Origin: Gammaproteobacteria bacterium
GTDB lineage: Bacteria > Pseudomonadota > Gammaproteobacteria > JACKNK01
Direction: 5' to 3'
DNA: 64,000 bases
Assembly: GCA_024234895.1 (NCBI GenBank)
Contig: JACKNJ010000002.1
Coordinates: 524,556 to 588,555, forward strand
In this document: positions 19,375 through 28,295 of the stretch, in pieces
Position numbering within the stretch: position 1 is the stretch's first letter
How the letters are laid out: each line of letters begins with the position of its first letter
Program-made: the position numbers and the translations under genes
The notes under the pieces: model-generated
What the model saw: the letters and a program-made list of their open reading frames with translations, nothing else
Told to the model about the DNA's origin: nothing
The model's database searches: none

Positions 19375-20214
19375 ATGGCGCTCAATCCGAGCCGCTTCGC
19401 GATCCAGCCCCGCATCGTCGCCGGCGGCGTCGCGGGGTTCTGTCTGGCCCTGCTCGCCGGCCTGATGCCGTCCATCGCCAGTGCGAACGACGACTATCCG
19501 CTGCGCGATCGATACAAGGACGTGCCGCTGATCAGTATTGAACAGCTGCGCGAGTCACTGAACGACGTGACCGTGGTCGACGTGCGTTCGGCGTTCGAAC
19601 ATTCCGTGCTGCGCATCGACGGTGCCCTGAACGCGTCGGTCGGTGATCACCGTTTCCCGATCCTCATCAAGGAAATGAGGGATTCCACAGGCAAACCGCT
19701 GGTGCTGTATTGCAACGGCCATACCTGCGAGAAGTCCTATCAGGCCGGGCGCCTTGCGCATCACGCCGGACTCACCGACACGCGGATTTACGATGGCGGT
19801 ATCGACGACTGGGCGCACGCCTACCCGGAACTGACGCAGCTGCTCGGCAAGCCGTTGACCAGCGTGGATCGTCTGATCAGCAAGGAAAAGCTGGCGCAGC
19901 ACACGCTGACCCCGGAAGAGTTCGCGAAGATCGTGCCGAGCGCGGTGGTCGTGGATATCCGCACGCCGCTGGAACGGGCCGGTCTCGGGCTGTTCGTGGG
20001 TCGTGAGCGACCGGTCCTGCTCGACAACGCACGACGTCTCGATCGCATGATCGAGCGGGCCAGGGAAGGCGGGAAGCCTCTCCTGGTCTACGACAACACG
20101 GGCCGTGAGGTGCCGTGGTTGCAGTACTACCTCGAAGAGCAGGGCCTGACCGACTACTGGTTCATGAAAGGGGGGGCTCGCGCCTTCTTCGAATACCTCC
20201 AGGGCGGCGGCTGA
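19375..20214 (+). CDS. Periplasmic double-rhodanese protein, second domain lacking cysteine
   Basis: Rhodanese domains carry sulfur on an active-site cysteine. This 279-residue protein has a signal-like segment (VAGGVAGFCLALLAGLMPSIASA), a first rhodanese domain (about 45-150) with VVDVRSAFEHSVLRIDGALN and the active loop YCNGHTCEKS, and a second domain (about 175-279) with VVDIRTPLERAGLG but a loop reading YDNTGREVPW with no cysteine. AGGAGG nine bases before ATG 19375 decides the start; frames from 19312 would add a basic stretch. The second domain is probably structural or regulatory. Confidence 0.87.
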   Translation: MALNPSRFAIQPRIVAGGVAGFCLALLAGLMPSIASANDDYPLRDRYKDVPLISIEQLRESLNDVTVVDVRSAFEHSVLRIDGALNASVGDHRFPILIKEMRDSTGKPLVLYCNGHTCEKSYQAGRLAHHAGLTDTRIYDGGIDDWAHAYPELTQLLGKPLTSVDRLISKEKLAQHTLTPEEFAKIVPSAVVVDIRTPLERAGLGLFVGRERPVLLDNARRLDRMIERAREGGKPLLVYDNTGREVPWLQYYLEEQGLTDYWFMKGGARAFFEYLQGGG

Positions 20215-20238
20215 CCTCGCCCGGGCTGTGTGGTCACG

Positions 20239-20271
20239 AGGCCCGCGAACCAGCCGGTTCGCGGGCCTTTT
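20239..20271 (+). terminator. Rho-independent terminator after the rhodanese gene
   Basis: Arms GGCCCGCGAACC and GGTTCGCGGGCC are followed by TTTTGATTG, about 25 bases after the stop codon. Confidence 0.88.
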
Positions 20272-20352
20272 GATTGTTGATGCGGTGTCGTTCCGGGCGA
20301 AGGCGATGTATGATCGCGCTCCGGCTCCGGGCCGTTATCAGGGATTCCTGCG

Positions 20353-21414
20353 ATGCGTGCGATGTTGATCCTTGTCCTGCTGTTCGCACTCGGCATGCCC
20401 GGCATCGTCGCGGGGGCCGATGATGCGCCACCGTCGAGGGTGGTGGTCGCGGCGGTGGTCGAACGCGAGATCAGCCCGACCACGCGTCTGGAGGGCGTGC
20501 TGCGCTTCATCCGGGTCTCCGAAGTGGCCGGCGAGATCGAGGGCCTGATCACCGAGCATCGCTTCGATACCGGCTGGAAGCTGGACAAGGGTGCGGTCAT
20601 GGTCGCCCTGAACAACGACCTGGCCGAGCAGGACCGCGCGGTCACCGAGGCCGAGATCGCCGAGGTCGATGCCGACATCGAACGTCGTGCGCGCGAGCTC
20701 CAGCGCCTGCAATCCCTGAAACGCGACAACGTCGCCAGCGCCAGCGCGGTCGACGAGGCCTTTTTCGCCCACAAGGCCCTGCAGAAGCGCAAGGTCGCGC
20801 TGGAGCGCCGCCTGCACCGGCAGGACCTGCTGCTGGCCAAGCGCGAGGTGCGCGCGCCATTCGATGGCATCGTGGTCGAGAAGAAGAAGGAGCTGGGTGA
20901 CTGGCTCGAATATGGCGCCGCGATCGCACGATTCGGCTCAACCGAGGGCATGCAGGCGATCGTGCCGGTATCCGAGTCGCTGCTGCCGTTCCAGAACAAG
21001 GGCGATCGCTACGATGTGTATTTCCCGGCGCTCGGCCATGCGGTGCAGGGAAAGCTGACCGGCATCGTGCCGTTCGCCGAGGTGCGTTCCAAATCGGTGT
21101 ATCTGAAGATTCTGGTGCCCTACGAGCCCGGCATGATCGAGAACACCTCCGCCCAGGTGGAACTGCCGACCGCCGCACGCCGCACGCTGCGCCTGATCCC
21201 GCGCGCCGCGCTGTTGCAGAAGCCGGGTCAGACCACCGTGTTCGCGGTGGTCGACGGCAAGGCGAAGGCGCTGGACGTGAACATCGTCGCGCGCATCGAC
21301 GGTTACATCGCTGTCGATGACGACGCCGTTACCGCCGGTCTAGCCGTGGTCGTCGATGGCAACGACCGCCTCCAGGACGGCGCCGCCGTCGAGATCGTGC
21401 AGAGCGGACAGTGA
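20353..21414 (+). CDS. RND efflux periplasmic adaptor (HlyD/MFP family)
   Basis: Joins an RND pump in the inner membrane to an outer-membrane channel. The 353-residue protein has a signal peptide (MLILVLLFALGMPGIVAGA), a lipoyl-like half near VSEVAGEIEGLITEHRFDTG, a coiled-coil hairpin about residues 85-155 (AEIAEVDADIERRARELQRLQ region), then the second lipoyl half with REVRAPFDGIVVEKKKELGDWL and a beta-barrel part. No lipid-attachment cysteine is present. It is upstream of the RND pump gene, with a family D palindrome between. No outer-membrane factor gene is next to it. Confidence 0.92.
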   Translation: MRAMLILVLLFALGMPGIVAGADDAPPSRVVVAAVVEREISPTTRLEGVLRFIRVSEVAGEIEGLITEHRFDTGWKLDKGAVMVALNNDLAEQDRAVTEAEIAEVDADIERRARELQRLQSLKRDNVASASAVDEAFFAHKALQKRKVALERRLHRQDLLLAKREVRAPFDGIVVEKKKELGDWLEYGAAIARFGSTEGMQAIVPVSESLLPFQNKGDRYDVYFPALGHAVQGKLTGIVPFAEVRSKSVYLKILVPYEPGMIENTSAQVELPTAARRTLRLIPRAALLQKPGQTTVFAVVDGKAKALDVNIVARIDGYIAVDDDAVTAGLAVVVDGNDRLQDGAAVEIVQSGQ

Positions 21415-21433
21415 TGGCTGTGCACCGAATGTC

Positions 21434-21523
21434 GCCGCAAAGACGCAAAGCCGCAAAGGGTTTGATCCGGGGTGCCCTTGGCTGCGGATTTGTTCGCTCT
21501 TTGCGACTTTGCGTCTTTGCGGC
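21434..21523. repeat. Dispersed palindrome, family D
   Basis: GCCGCAAAGACGCAAAG and CTTTGCGTCTTTGCGGC are inverted copies about 60 bases apart, inside the gap between adaptor and pump genes. A related element with the arms ACGCAGAGGCGCGGAG is at 27507-27602. Confidence 0.78.
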
Positions 21524-21568
21524 AAATCCAATTGGCCGCGTCGATGTGGGCACGGGGCTGGTCTGACG

Positions 21569-24500
21569 ATGAACCTCCTCCGCCTTTCCATCGAACGCCC
21601 GGTCGGCACCTACGCGGGCGTCATCCTGGTCCTGCTGTTCGGCGTCCTCGGGCTGTTGCAACTGCCGGTGCAGCTGACCCCGGATGTCGAAGCGCCGACC
21701 CTGACCGTGACCACGCAGTGGCTCGGCGCGTCGCCTTACGAGATCGAGAAGGAGATCGTGGAGCGCCAGGAGGAGGTGCTGCGCTCGGTGACCGGCCTGA
21801 TGAAGATGGAGTCGTCCAGCTTCAACGGCTTCGCCGAGGTGGTGCTGACCTTCGCGGTCGGCGACAACCTGGACGCGGCGATGGGGCGCGTGTCCAACAA
21901 GCTCAACGAGGTGCGGCGTTACCCGGAGAACGCACTGCGCCCGGTGATCAGCACCTCCGGCGCGGAGAGTTCGCCGGTCATCTGGATGATGCTCAAAACC
22001 CGCGCAGGCGACCCCGCGCTGATCCGCACCCACCGCAGCTTCTTCGACGACAACGTGGCCCAGTACCTGGAGCGCGTGCCCGGTGTCGGCTCCCTGCTGG
22101 TGTTCGGCGGCAGCGAGGAGCGTCTTGAGGTGGTCGTCGACCCGCGCCAGATGGCGCGCCGCGAACTGACGCTGAATGCGCTGATCGCCAGCGTGAACGG
22201 CGCCAACGCCGACGTTTCCGCCGGTCTCCTCGGCGTCGACAAGCGCAATTACCGCGTGCGCACGGTCAGCCAGTTCCAGTCGGTCGACGACCCGCTCGAC
22301 GTGCTGCTCAAGGACGACGGCGTGCACCGCGTCCACCTGCGCGATGTCGCCAGCACCCGTCTCGGCTACGAGCCGAACCCCGCGCCGGTGCTGCACAACG
22401 GCGCGCCCGTCATCGTCGTCGGTGTGCGCAAGCAGGCCGGCGCCAACGTCCTCGACCTGACCGCGCGGGTGCGCGAGGAAGTCACGCGCCTGAACGACGG
22501 CGTGCTCAAGGATCGCGGCATCTGGCTCGACTGGGTGCACGACCAGACCCCGTACATCACCACCGCGATCGACACCGTGCGCTTGAATCTCGCCATCGGT
22601 GGTCTGCTCGCGATCATCGTCCTGCTGCTGTTCCTGCGCTCGATCAGCGCCACCCTGACGGTGGCCGTCGCGATCCCGATCTCGGTGGTCGGCACCTTCC
22701 TGTTCATGTGGTTCTTCGGGCGCAACATCAATGTGGTGTCGCTGGCCGGCATCTCCTTCGCGGTCGGCATGCTGGTCGACAACGCCATCGTCGTGCTGGA
22801 GAACATCGACCGCCACCGGCGGCTGGGCAAGACGCCGTTCCAGGCCAGCTACGACGGCGCCCGCGAGGTCTGGGGCGCGGTGCTGGCCTCGACCGTGACC
22901 ACCGTGGCCGTGTTCCTGCCGGTGATCTTCGTAGCGGAGGAGGCCGGGCAGTTGTTCCGCGACATCGCCATCGCGATCACCTTCTCGATCCTCCTGTCGC
23001 TGCTGGTTTCGGTCAGCGTGATACCGGCCCTGACGCGGCAGTTGTTTTCGTTATCGAAGAAACAGAACGCGGCCCGTGAACCCGGCGAGGGCAACGCCTT
23101 CGTGCGCGCGATCATGGCCGGCTCGCGCTTCACGTTGCGCAATCCGGTGACCCGCATCGTCACCGTCGCCGCGTTCACGGCCGGTTCGATCGCGCTCGCG
23201 GCCGTGCTGCTGCCGAAGGCCGAATACCTCCCGCAGGGCAACCGCAACCTGATCATCAACATCCTGGTGCCGCCGCCCGGTTACTCCGACGAGAAGCGCT
23301 GGGAGATGGGCCGCCACGTGATGGCCGAGCTGAAACCCTATCTGGAACAGGACTACCTCGACGGCATCCCGCAGATCGACAACCTGTTCTTCGTCGCCTC
23401 CGACAAGTTCAACCTGTTCGGCGGCACCTCGAAGCACATCGACGAGGCGCGCGGGATGATGCCGGCGTTCACCCGGGTCATGAACGAGATCCCCGGCGTG
23501 TTCGGCGTGTCCATCCAGAGCGGCATCTTCGAGAACGGCGTCGGCAAGGGCCGCAGCGTCGACGTGAACGTGTCCGGCGACGATTACCCGACCATCGTCG
23601 CCGCCGCCGGCATGCTCTACGGCGCCATCGCGCAGGAGATTCCGGGCGCGCAGATCCGCCCGGTGCCGTCGCTGGAGATCGGCTATCCGGAGGCGAATCT
23701 GATCCCGGATCGCGCCCGCGTGGTCGCCAACGGCCTCACCGAGGAAGAACTCGGCATCTACGTCGACGTGCTCATGGACGGACGCCGCATCGGCGACTAC
23801 AAACCCGCCGGCGGCAGCCTGATGGACCTGATCGTCACCGGCGCCGATGGCGTGGTGAAGACGCCGGAAGACCTGCTCGACCGGCTGGTCGCGACGAAGT
23901 ACGGCGAACTGGTCCGCATCGGCGATCTCGCCCGCATCGAATACGGCCAGGGCATGACCCAGGTCGATCACTTCGAGCGCAAGCGCAACGTGCGTCTCGA
24001 AGTCACCCCGCCCGAGGACTACGCGCTGCAGACCGCGCTGGAGACGATCGGCGACGACCTCGTGCCCGGTCTCCAGGCCGCCGGCAAGCTGGCTGGCGTC
24101 AGCGTCCACGTCGGCGGCAATGCCGACAAGCTCACCGAGACGCGCGAGGCCCTGCAATGGAATTTCGTGCTCGCGATCGTCATCACCTACCTGCTGCTGT
24201 CCGCGCTGTTCGGCAATTACCTGTACCCGCTGATCATCCTCTTCACCGTGCCGCTGGCCGCCGGCGGCGGCTTTCTCGGCCTCGCCATGGTCAACGCGCT
24301 GATCGCGCCGCAGCCCTTCGACATCCTCGTCATGCTCGGCTTCATCATCCTGGTCGGCACCGTGGTCAACAACGCGATCCTGATCGTGCATCAGGCGCTC
24401 AACAACATCCGCGAAGGCGGCATGGACGGCATGCAGGCGATCGAGAACTCGGTGCGCACCCGCATCCGCCCGATCTTCATGTCCGCGACCACCTCGCTGT

Positions 24501-24685
24501 TCGGCCTGCTGCCGCTGGTCCTCGCCACCGGCTCCGGCTCCGAGCTCTACCGCGGCCTCGGCGCCGTCATCCTCGGCGGCCTCGCCCTGTCCACCGTGCT
24601 GACCCTGTTCGTGGTCCCGGCCCTGCTCGCCTTCCTGATCGGCCGCGAGCGCCCCTCCACCACCCCCGCCGATGCCCCGATGTGA
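21569..24685 (+). CDS. RND-family efflux pump inner-membrane permease
   Basis: Proton-driven exporter of 1038 residues, the usual size. Membrane segment 1 is at about residues 13-30, then a large periplasmic loop, then segments 2-6 around 340-510 with the conserved stretch AGISFAVGMLVDNAIVVLENIDRHRR that carries the proton-relay aspartates, a second periplasmic loop, and segments 8-12 near 860-1030. ATG 21569 starts the conserved MNLLRLSIERPVGTY; the longer frame from 21356 runs through the repeat and is not family-like. It resembles the HAE1-type drug-pump group; the substrate cannot be told. Confidence 0.93.
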   Translation: MNLLRLSIERPVGTYAGVILVLLFGVLGLLQLPVQLTPDVEAPTLTVTTQWLGASPYEIEKEIVERQEEVLRSVTGLMKMESSSFNGFAEVVLTFAVGDNLDAAMGRVSNKLNEVRRYPENALRPVISTSGAESSPVIWMMLKTRAGDPALIRTHRSFFDDNVAQYLERVPGVGSLLVFGGSEERLEVVVDPRQMARRELTLNALIASVNGANADVSAGLLGVDKRNYRVRTVSQFQSVDDPLDVLLKDDGVHRVHLRDVASTRLGYEPNPAPVLHNGAPVIVVGVRKQAGANVLDLTARVREEVTRLNDGVLKDRGIWLDWVHDQTPYITTAIDTVRLNLAIGGLLAIIVLLLFLRSISATLTVAVAIPISVVGTFLFMWFFGRNINVVSLAGISFAVGMLVDNAIVVLENIDRHRRLGKTPFQASYDGAREVWGAVLASTVTTVAVFLPVIFVAEEAGQLFRDIAIAITFSILLSLLVSVSVIPALTRQLFSLSKKQNAAREPGEGNAFVRAIMAGSRFTLRNPVTRIVTVAAFTAGSIALAAVLLPKAEYLPQGNRNLIINILVPPPGYSDEKRWEMGRHVMAELKPYLEQDYLDGIPQIDNLFFVASDKFNLFGGTSKHIDEARGMMPAFTRVMNEIPGVFGVSIQSGIFENGVGKGRSVDVNVSGDDYPTIVAAAGMLYGAIAQEIPGAQIRPVPSLEIGYPEANLIPDRARVVANGLTEEELGIYVDVLMDGRRIGDYKPAGGSLMDLIVTGADGVVKTPEDLLDRLVATKYGELVRIGDLARIEYGQGMTQVDHFERKRNVRLEVTPPEDYALQTALETIGDDLVPGLQAAGKLAGVSVHVGGNADKLTETREALQWNFVLAIVITYLLLSALFGNYLYPLIILFTVPLAAGGGFLGLAMVNALIAPQPFDILVMLGFIILVGTVVNNAILIVHQALNNIREGGMDGMQAIENSVRTRIRPIFMSATTSLFGLLPLVLATGSGSELYRGLGAVILGGLALSTVLTLFVVPALLAFLIGRERPSTTPADAPM

Positions 24686-24696
24686 CCTCACGGTCG

Positions 24697-24990
24697 TGTG
24701 GGAGCGGCGTCTCGCCGCGATCGGGGGATGGAATTGATGATGTTGTGAACAACATCGTTTCTGGTAGCAAGTCTTCCTAGGGCCACCATGGCCTCCAGGG
24801 ACACGCCGTGAATACATCCCTGCGGCCGACGGTCCCCGGAGGCCCTGCTGACCCCAGGAAGCCGGAAGGGAAGTGGAATGAAAGAAGGGCGGCCCGCATT
24901 GAGCGGGCCGCCCTTCTTGTTGGTGCTTGTACGTCGCTAGTCGCCGATCGCGGAAACGGTGGTTGTCCCAGTGCTTTTCGCCGCGATCGG
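24697..24990. repeat. Repeat-rich intergenic region
   Basis: It contains a family A REP arm (24698-24724), the palindrome GATGTTGT-GA-ACAACATC (24739-24756), a hairpin (24882-24918) and a further inverted repeat with 12-base arms CGCCGATCGCGG and CCGCGATCGGCG near 24941-24989. No gene is supported in the 350 bases between the RND pump and the HNH gene. Confidence 0.7.
24882..24918. terminator. Probable terminator hairpin after the RND pump
   Basis: Arms AAGAAGGGCGGCCCGC and GCGGGCCGCCCTTCTT are perfect and flanked by moderate A/T runs. It lies between the converging RND pump and HNH genes and could serve both. It is about 200 bases from either gene end, and its T-run is weak. Confidence 0.65.
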
Positions 24991-25036
24991 CGTCCGCCAT
25001 GACGGATAAGGAAGCGTTGCGGCGAATAGGTGTATT

Positions 25037-25948
25037 TCAGACATTTTTGAATACGGCAAAGCGGTGATATTCCATATAGCGGCGGCTCCGCTCGGCAAGG
25101 TCAATCGTTGTCCACTGACCTAAACCGCAACGAAGTCGGTCACTAATGCTCAAATTAGGTGAAATCAGTGTTTGCCCATCATCTGTAAAACTAATCAGTC
25201 CTTTGTCAAAGAGCTTATCCGCAAGGGCAGAGAGCAAAATACCGTTCTGAGGATCGAGGCGCTCGGTGTTCGTCGCGACGTTCCACGGCTTGATGTGGGA
25301 TGCAATCAGGAGTTGCGCACTCTGAATGCCTGTAACGGCGCATACGCCGTTGTAAGCGTTGATTACGTCTTTCCGAAACTGTCCTTGGCCGAGTCGTGAT
25401 GCACGTATGTACGCACGTTCGGTTTCTGACAGGCCGTTGGTGATGGTCGGTGGTTCAGCTTCAGTGTGTGGCGCTGACCGTCGGTAGATCAGGCTATCGG
25501 GGGTGGCCGGTTTGTCGAGACATATGCGGATGCGTTTCTGAGCGTTACCCGTGCTTTTTGTGCCAGGCGCCCTGTGCATTCCGGCGACTTCTCGCTGTAG
25601 GGCCTTCCGGAACTCGTCGATTTCGACGGTTTTAAGGTTGATCGGATACGGGACCGCAAGCTTGGCGCTCCGCTCCTGAATCGGGAGTTCTGACACGGTG
25701 GTTGAGTCGAGTACAACATTTGTGACGCTGATGCCGGCAGCAGCAAGTCGTTCAAAAAGCAGGCCGAGCAACTTGTTGTAATCAGGATTGCGCCGCTTTA
25801 CTCCGCGCGCCCGATTGGCGCCGCCGCTACTCTCGATAACGATGCAGTGGGCGCCATCGAGCACGTCCAAGCTGAGTTCGGCGTCCAGGAGGTGGTCTTG
25901 GTTATCGAGCAGGTTCAATGCTGCGACCGTCCCATTAAATCGCTGCAA
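25037..25948 (-). CDS. HNH endonuclease domain protein, accessory gene
   Basis: A 303-residue protein. The C-terminal half (about 170-285) is an HNH_2-type nuclease domain: LGQGQFRKDVINAYNGVCAV, then TGIQ, LLIASHIKPWNV, ERLDPQNGILLSALADKLFD and GLISFTDDG, with the Cys, His and Asn residues of the fold in place. The N-terminal half has no motif I recognise. The gene is AT-richer than its neighbours and stands between repeats and argH with no methyltransferase or ATPase partner, which suggests transfer. Restriction or another DNA-defence role is possible but not shown. Confidence 0.82.
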   Translation of the reverse strand: MQRFNGTVAALNLLDNQDHLLDAELSLDVLDGAHCIVIESSGGANRARGVKRRNPDYNKLLGLLFERLAAAGISVTNVVLDSTTVSELPIQERSAKLAVPYPINLKTVEIDEFRKALQREVAGMHRAPGTKSTGNAQKRIRICLDKPATPDSLIYRRSAPHTEAEPPTITNGLSETERAYIRASRLGQGQFRKDVINAYNGVCAVTGIQSAQLLIASHIKPWNVATNTERLDPQNGILLSALADKLFDKGLISFTDDGQTLISPNLSISDRLRCGLGQWTTIDLAERSRRYMEYHRFAVFKNV

Positions 25949-26027
25949 AATTGTTCGGAATCGTGGCTTAACCCGGCTTTGTCCGCCGATATCTCACCCG
26001 CTGGGTGGTCCATCACTTGCCGGGGCA

Positions 26028-27428
26028 CTAGGCAATGCGCTGACGAGCCCGCTGGATCGCCGCGCGGACCTGATTCGGGGCGGTGCCGCCGAGGTGGTCG
26101 CGGGCGGCGACGGAGCCTTCGAGGGTGAGGTAGTCGAAGACGTCGGCGTCGATGCGGTCGGAGAAGCCTTGCAGTTCTTCGAGGCTCAGTTCGGCGAGAT
26201 CACGTTTGCTATCGACACCGAGACGCACGGCGCGACCGACGACTTCGTGGGCGTCGCGGAAGGCGACGCCCTTGCGGACCAGGTAGTCCGCCAGGTCGGT
26301 GGCGGTGGCGTAACCCTGCAGGGCGGCGGCGCGCATCCGGTCGCGGCGCGGGACCATGTTCGGGGCCATGTCGGCGAAGGCGCGCAGCGAGTTGCGCACG
26401 GTGTCGACGGTGTCGAACAGGGGTTCCTTGTCTTCCTGATTGTCCTTGTTGTACGCCAGCGGCTGGGACTTCATCAGGGTCAGCATGGCGACCAGATTGC
26501 CGTCGACGCGGGCGACCTTGCCGCGGATCAGCTCGGGCACGTCCGGGTTCTTCTTCTGCGGCATGATCGACGAGCCGGTGCAGAAGCGGTCGGGCAGGTC
26601 GATGAAGCCGAACTGCGCCGAGGACCAGATGATCATCTCCTCGCTGAACCGCGACAGATGCGTCATCAGGATCGCGGCGGCGGCGCTGAATTCGATCGCG
26701 AAGTCGCGGTCGCTGACGGCGTCCAGCGAGTTCTCCGCCGGGGCCTCGAAGCCGAGCAGTTCGCAGGTGATCGTGCGGTCGATCGGGAAGGTGGTGCCGG
26801 CCAGCGCCGCCGCGCCCAGGGGCATGCGGTTGACGCGCTTGCGGCAGTCGATCAGGCGTTCGGCGTCGCGTTGCAGGTTCTCGAACCAGGCCAGCAGGTG
26901 GTGGCCGAAGGTGACCGGCTGGGCGACCTGGAGGTGGGTGAAGCCGGGCAGGATGGTGTCGGCTTCCTTCTCGGCGAGGTCGAGCAGGCCGCTCTGCGCG
27001 CGGCGCAGTTCAGCGACGATGGCGTCGATCTGGTCGCGCAGCCACAGGCGCACGTCGGTGGCGACCTGGTCGTTGCGCGAGCGACCGGTGTGCAGCTTCT
27101 TGCCGACGTCGCCGATGCGCTGGGTCAGGCGTGCCTCGATGTTCATGTGCACGTCTTCGAGCGCGACCGACCATTCGAAGTTGCCGGCCTCGATGTCGGC
27201 GAGGATGCCGTTCAGGCCGTCGACGATGGCTGTCGCTTCCGCGTCCGTCAGCACGCCGACGCGGGCGAGCATGGTGGCGTGCGCGATCGAGCCCTGGATG
27301 TCGTGCGCGTACAGGCGCTGGTCGAAGCTGATCGAGGCGTTGAATTCCTCGACGAAGGCGTCCTGCGATTCGGTGAAGCGACCGCCCCACATCTTCTGGG
27401 ACGGATTGGCGGCGGGCTTGTCGGACAT
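26028..27428 (-). CDS. argH: Argininosuccinate lyase
   Basis: Last step of arginine synthesis: splits argininosuccinate to arginine and fumarate. The 466-residue protein has MWGGRFTESQDAFVEEFNAS at the start, HTGRSRNDQVATD (about residue 116), TFPIDR, and the superfamily signature GSSIMPQKKNPDVPELIRG that carries the catalytic serine loop. I start at MSDKPAANPSQ (27428), just before the conserved region; the frame from 27569 reads through a repeat. It stands alone. Confidence 0.96.
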   Translation of the reverse strand: MSDKPAANPSQKMWGGRFTESQDAFVEEFNASISFDQRLYAHDIQGSIAHATMLARVGVLTDAEATAIVDGLNGILADIEAGNFEWSVALEDVHMNIEARLTQRIGDVGKKLHTGRSRNDQVATDVRLWLRDQIDAIVAELRRAQSGLLDLAEKEADTILPGFTHLQVAQPVTFGHHLLAWFENLQRDAERLIDCRKRVNRMPLGAAALAGTTFPIDRTITCELLGFEAPAENSLDAVSDRDFAIEFSAAAAILMTHLSRFSEEMIIWSSAQFGFIDLPDRFCTGSSIMPQKKNPDVPELIRGKVARVDGNLVAMLTLMKSQPLAYNKDNQEDKEPLFDTVDTVRNSLRAFADMAPNMVPRRDRMRAAALQGYATATDLADYLVRKGVAFRDAHEVVGRAVRLGVDSKRDLAELSLEELQGFSDRIDADVFDYLTLEGSVAARDHLGGTAPNQVRAAIQRARQRIA

Positions 27429-27459
27429 CGGGGCGTCTCGGCCTGGGAGAAGGGCCGGG

Positions 27460-27465
27460 ATTATA
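27460..27465 (-). promoter_or_regulatory. Probable -10 box of the argH promoter
   Basis: On the minus strand TATAAT lies 31 bases before the argH start codon. No strong -35 hexamer is visible, so confidence is moderate to low. Confidence 0.4.
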
Positions 27466-27506
27466 GCGTGCGCGTCGTTTTGCCCCGATCCCACGAACAG
27501 CGTTTG

Positions 27507-27602
27507 ACGCAGAGGCGCGGAGAACGCGGAGATCGCAGAGGGATAACCCGTGTTCTCCATCTCAAACACTCTGCGTTCTTTGCGCTCTCCGCGCCTCTGC
27601 GT
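27507..27602. repeat. Dispersed palindrome, family D-like
   Basis: ACGCAGAGGCGCGGAG and CTCCGCGCCTCTGCGT are perfect inverted arms with about 60 bases between, located between argH and the thioredoxin-like gene. The layout matches the element at 21434-21523. Confidence 0.78.
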
Positions 27603-27622
27603 TGAATGCCGTTGAGGTGAAG

Positions 27623-28099
27623 TTACTCGGCCCTGACCGACTTGAGGGCTTCGTCGATGCCTTTTTCCACGTACCAGGGGAACAGTTCGGGCGTGTTGTA
27701 GCCGCGAATGCGTTCGGAGACCTGCGCCCCCGCCGGGTTCAGGAACAGCAGCGTGGGCGTGACCCAGGCGCGGTAGTCGCTGGCGAGGTCCTGCGCGGAA
27801 CGTCGCAGGCCGTTGAAGTCGAGCACGCTCTCGCCGGCATCGATGTTGAGCTCGCGGATCAGCACGCGCTGATCGTAATCGCCACTGATGCGCATCGGTT
27901 CGAGCAGTTCCGACTTCAGCCGTTCGCAGTAGCCGCAGTCGGATTGCGACACGATCAGCAGCACCGGCAGCCGTTGCGTGCGTGCCTCCTCCGCCAGTGC
28001 CCGGAAGTCATGCACGACCGGCACCTTGCGGTCGATGTCGGCGCTGGCCGACAGGGTGGTCAGCAGGAGTGCCAGACCGATGAGCGGGGTTGATTTCAT
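27623..28099 (-). CDS. Periplasmic thioredoxin-fold protein
   Basis: A 158-residue protein with a signal peptide (LIGLALLLTTLSASA, about 20 residues) and a thioredoxin fold. The redox motif is CGYC in SQSDCGYCERLKSELL near residue 55, and the cis-proline region is in RAWVTPTLLFLNPAG. It resembles SoxW-like or DsbD-linked thioredoxins of sulfur bacteria, which keep sulfur-carrier proteins reduced, but no sox gene is adjacent, so that link is inference. It is divergent from hemC. Confidence 0.87.
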   Translation of the reverse strand: MKSTPLIGLALLLTTLSASADIDRKVPVVHDFRALAEEARTQRLPVLLIVSQSDCGYCERLKSELLEPMRISGDYDQRVLIRELNIDAGESVLDFNGLRRSAQDLASDYRAWVTPTLLFLNPAGAQVSERIRGYNTPELFPWYVEKGIDEALKSVRAE

Positions 28100-28221
28100 G
28101 AGTTCTCCAGGGCGACGCGGGCGTGGGCGCCAACGCTAGTCACGATAGCCCGATATTGGATGTCCGGCGTGCGTTGCCAGTTCCCGGGCAAACGCGGCTT
28201 GCCGGTCATCAAGCAGGTTTT

Positions 28222-28250
28222 TTGCCAGCCGCCTGCTGGCGACATAGCAT
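28222..28250 (+). promoter_or_regulatory. Sigma-70 promoter of the hem operon
   Basis: TTGCCA (28222-28227), a 17-base spacer and TAGCAT (28245-28250) lie 46 bases before hemC. The hexamers match reasonably, not perfectly. Confidence 0.5.
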
Positions 28251-28295
28251 TGCCGGCTTCGCGCCACGCACGCCCCGACAACACAAGGCCCGCCC

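Noticed and set aside
23051..25000. 649-aa frame antisense to the RND pump
   Set aside because: Opposite-strand shadow with Gln/Asp/His-rich composition and no family features.
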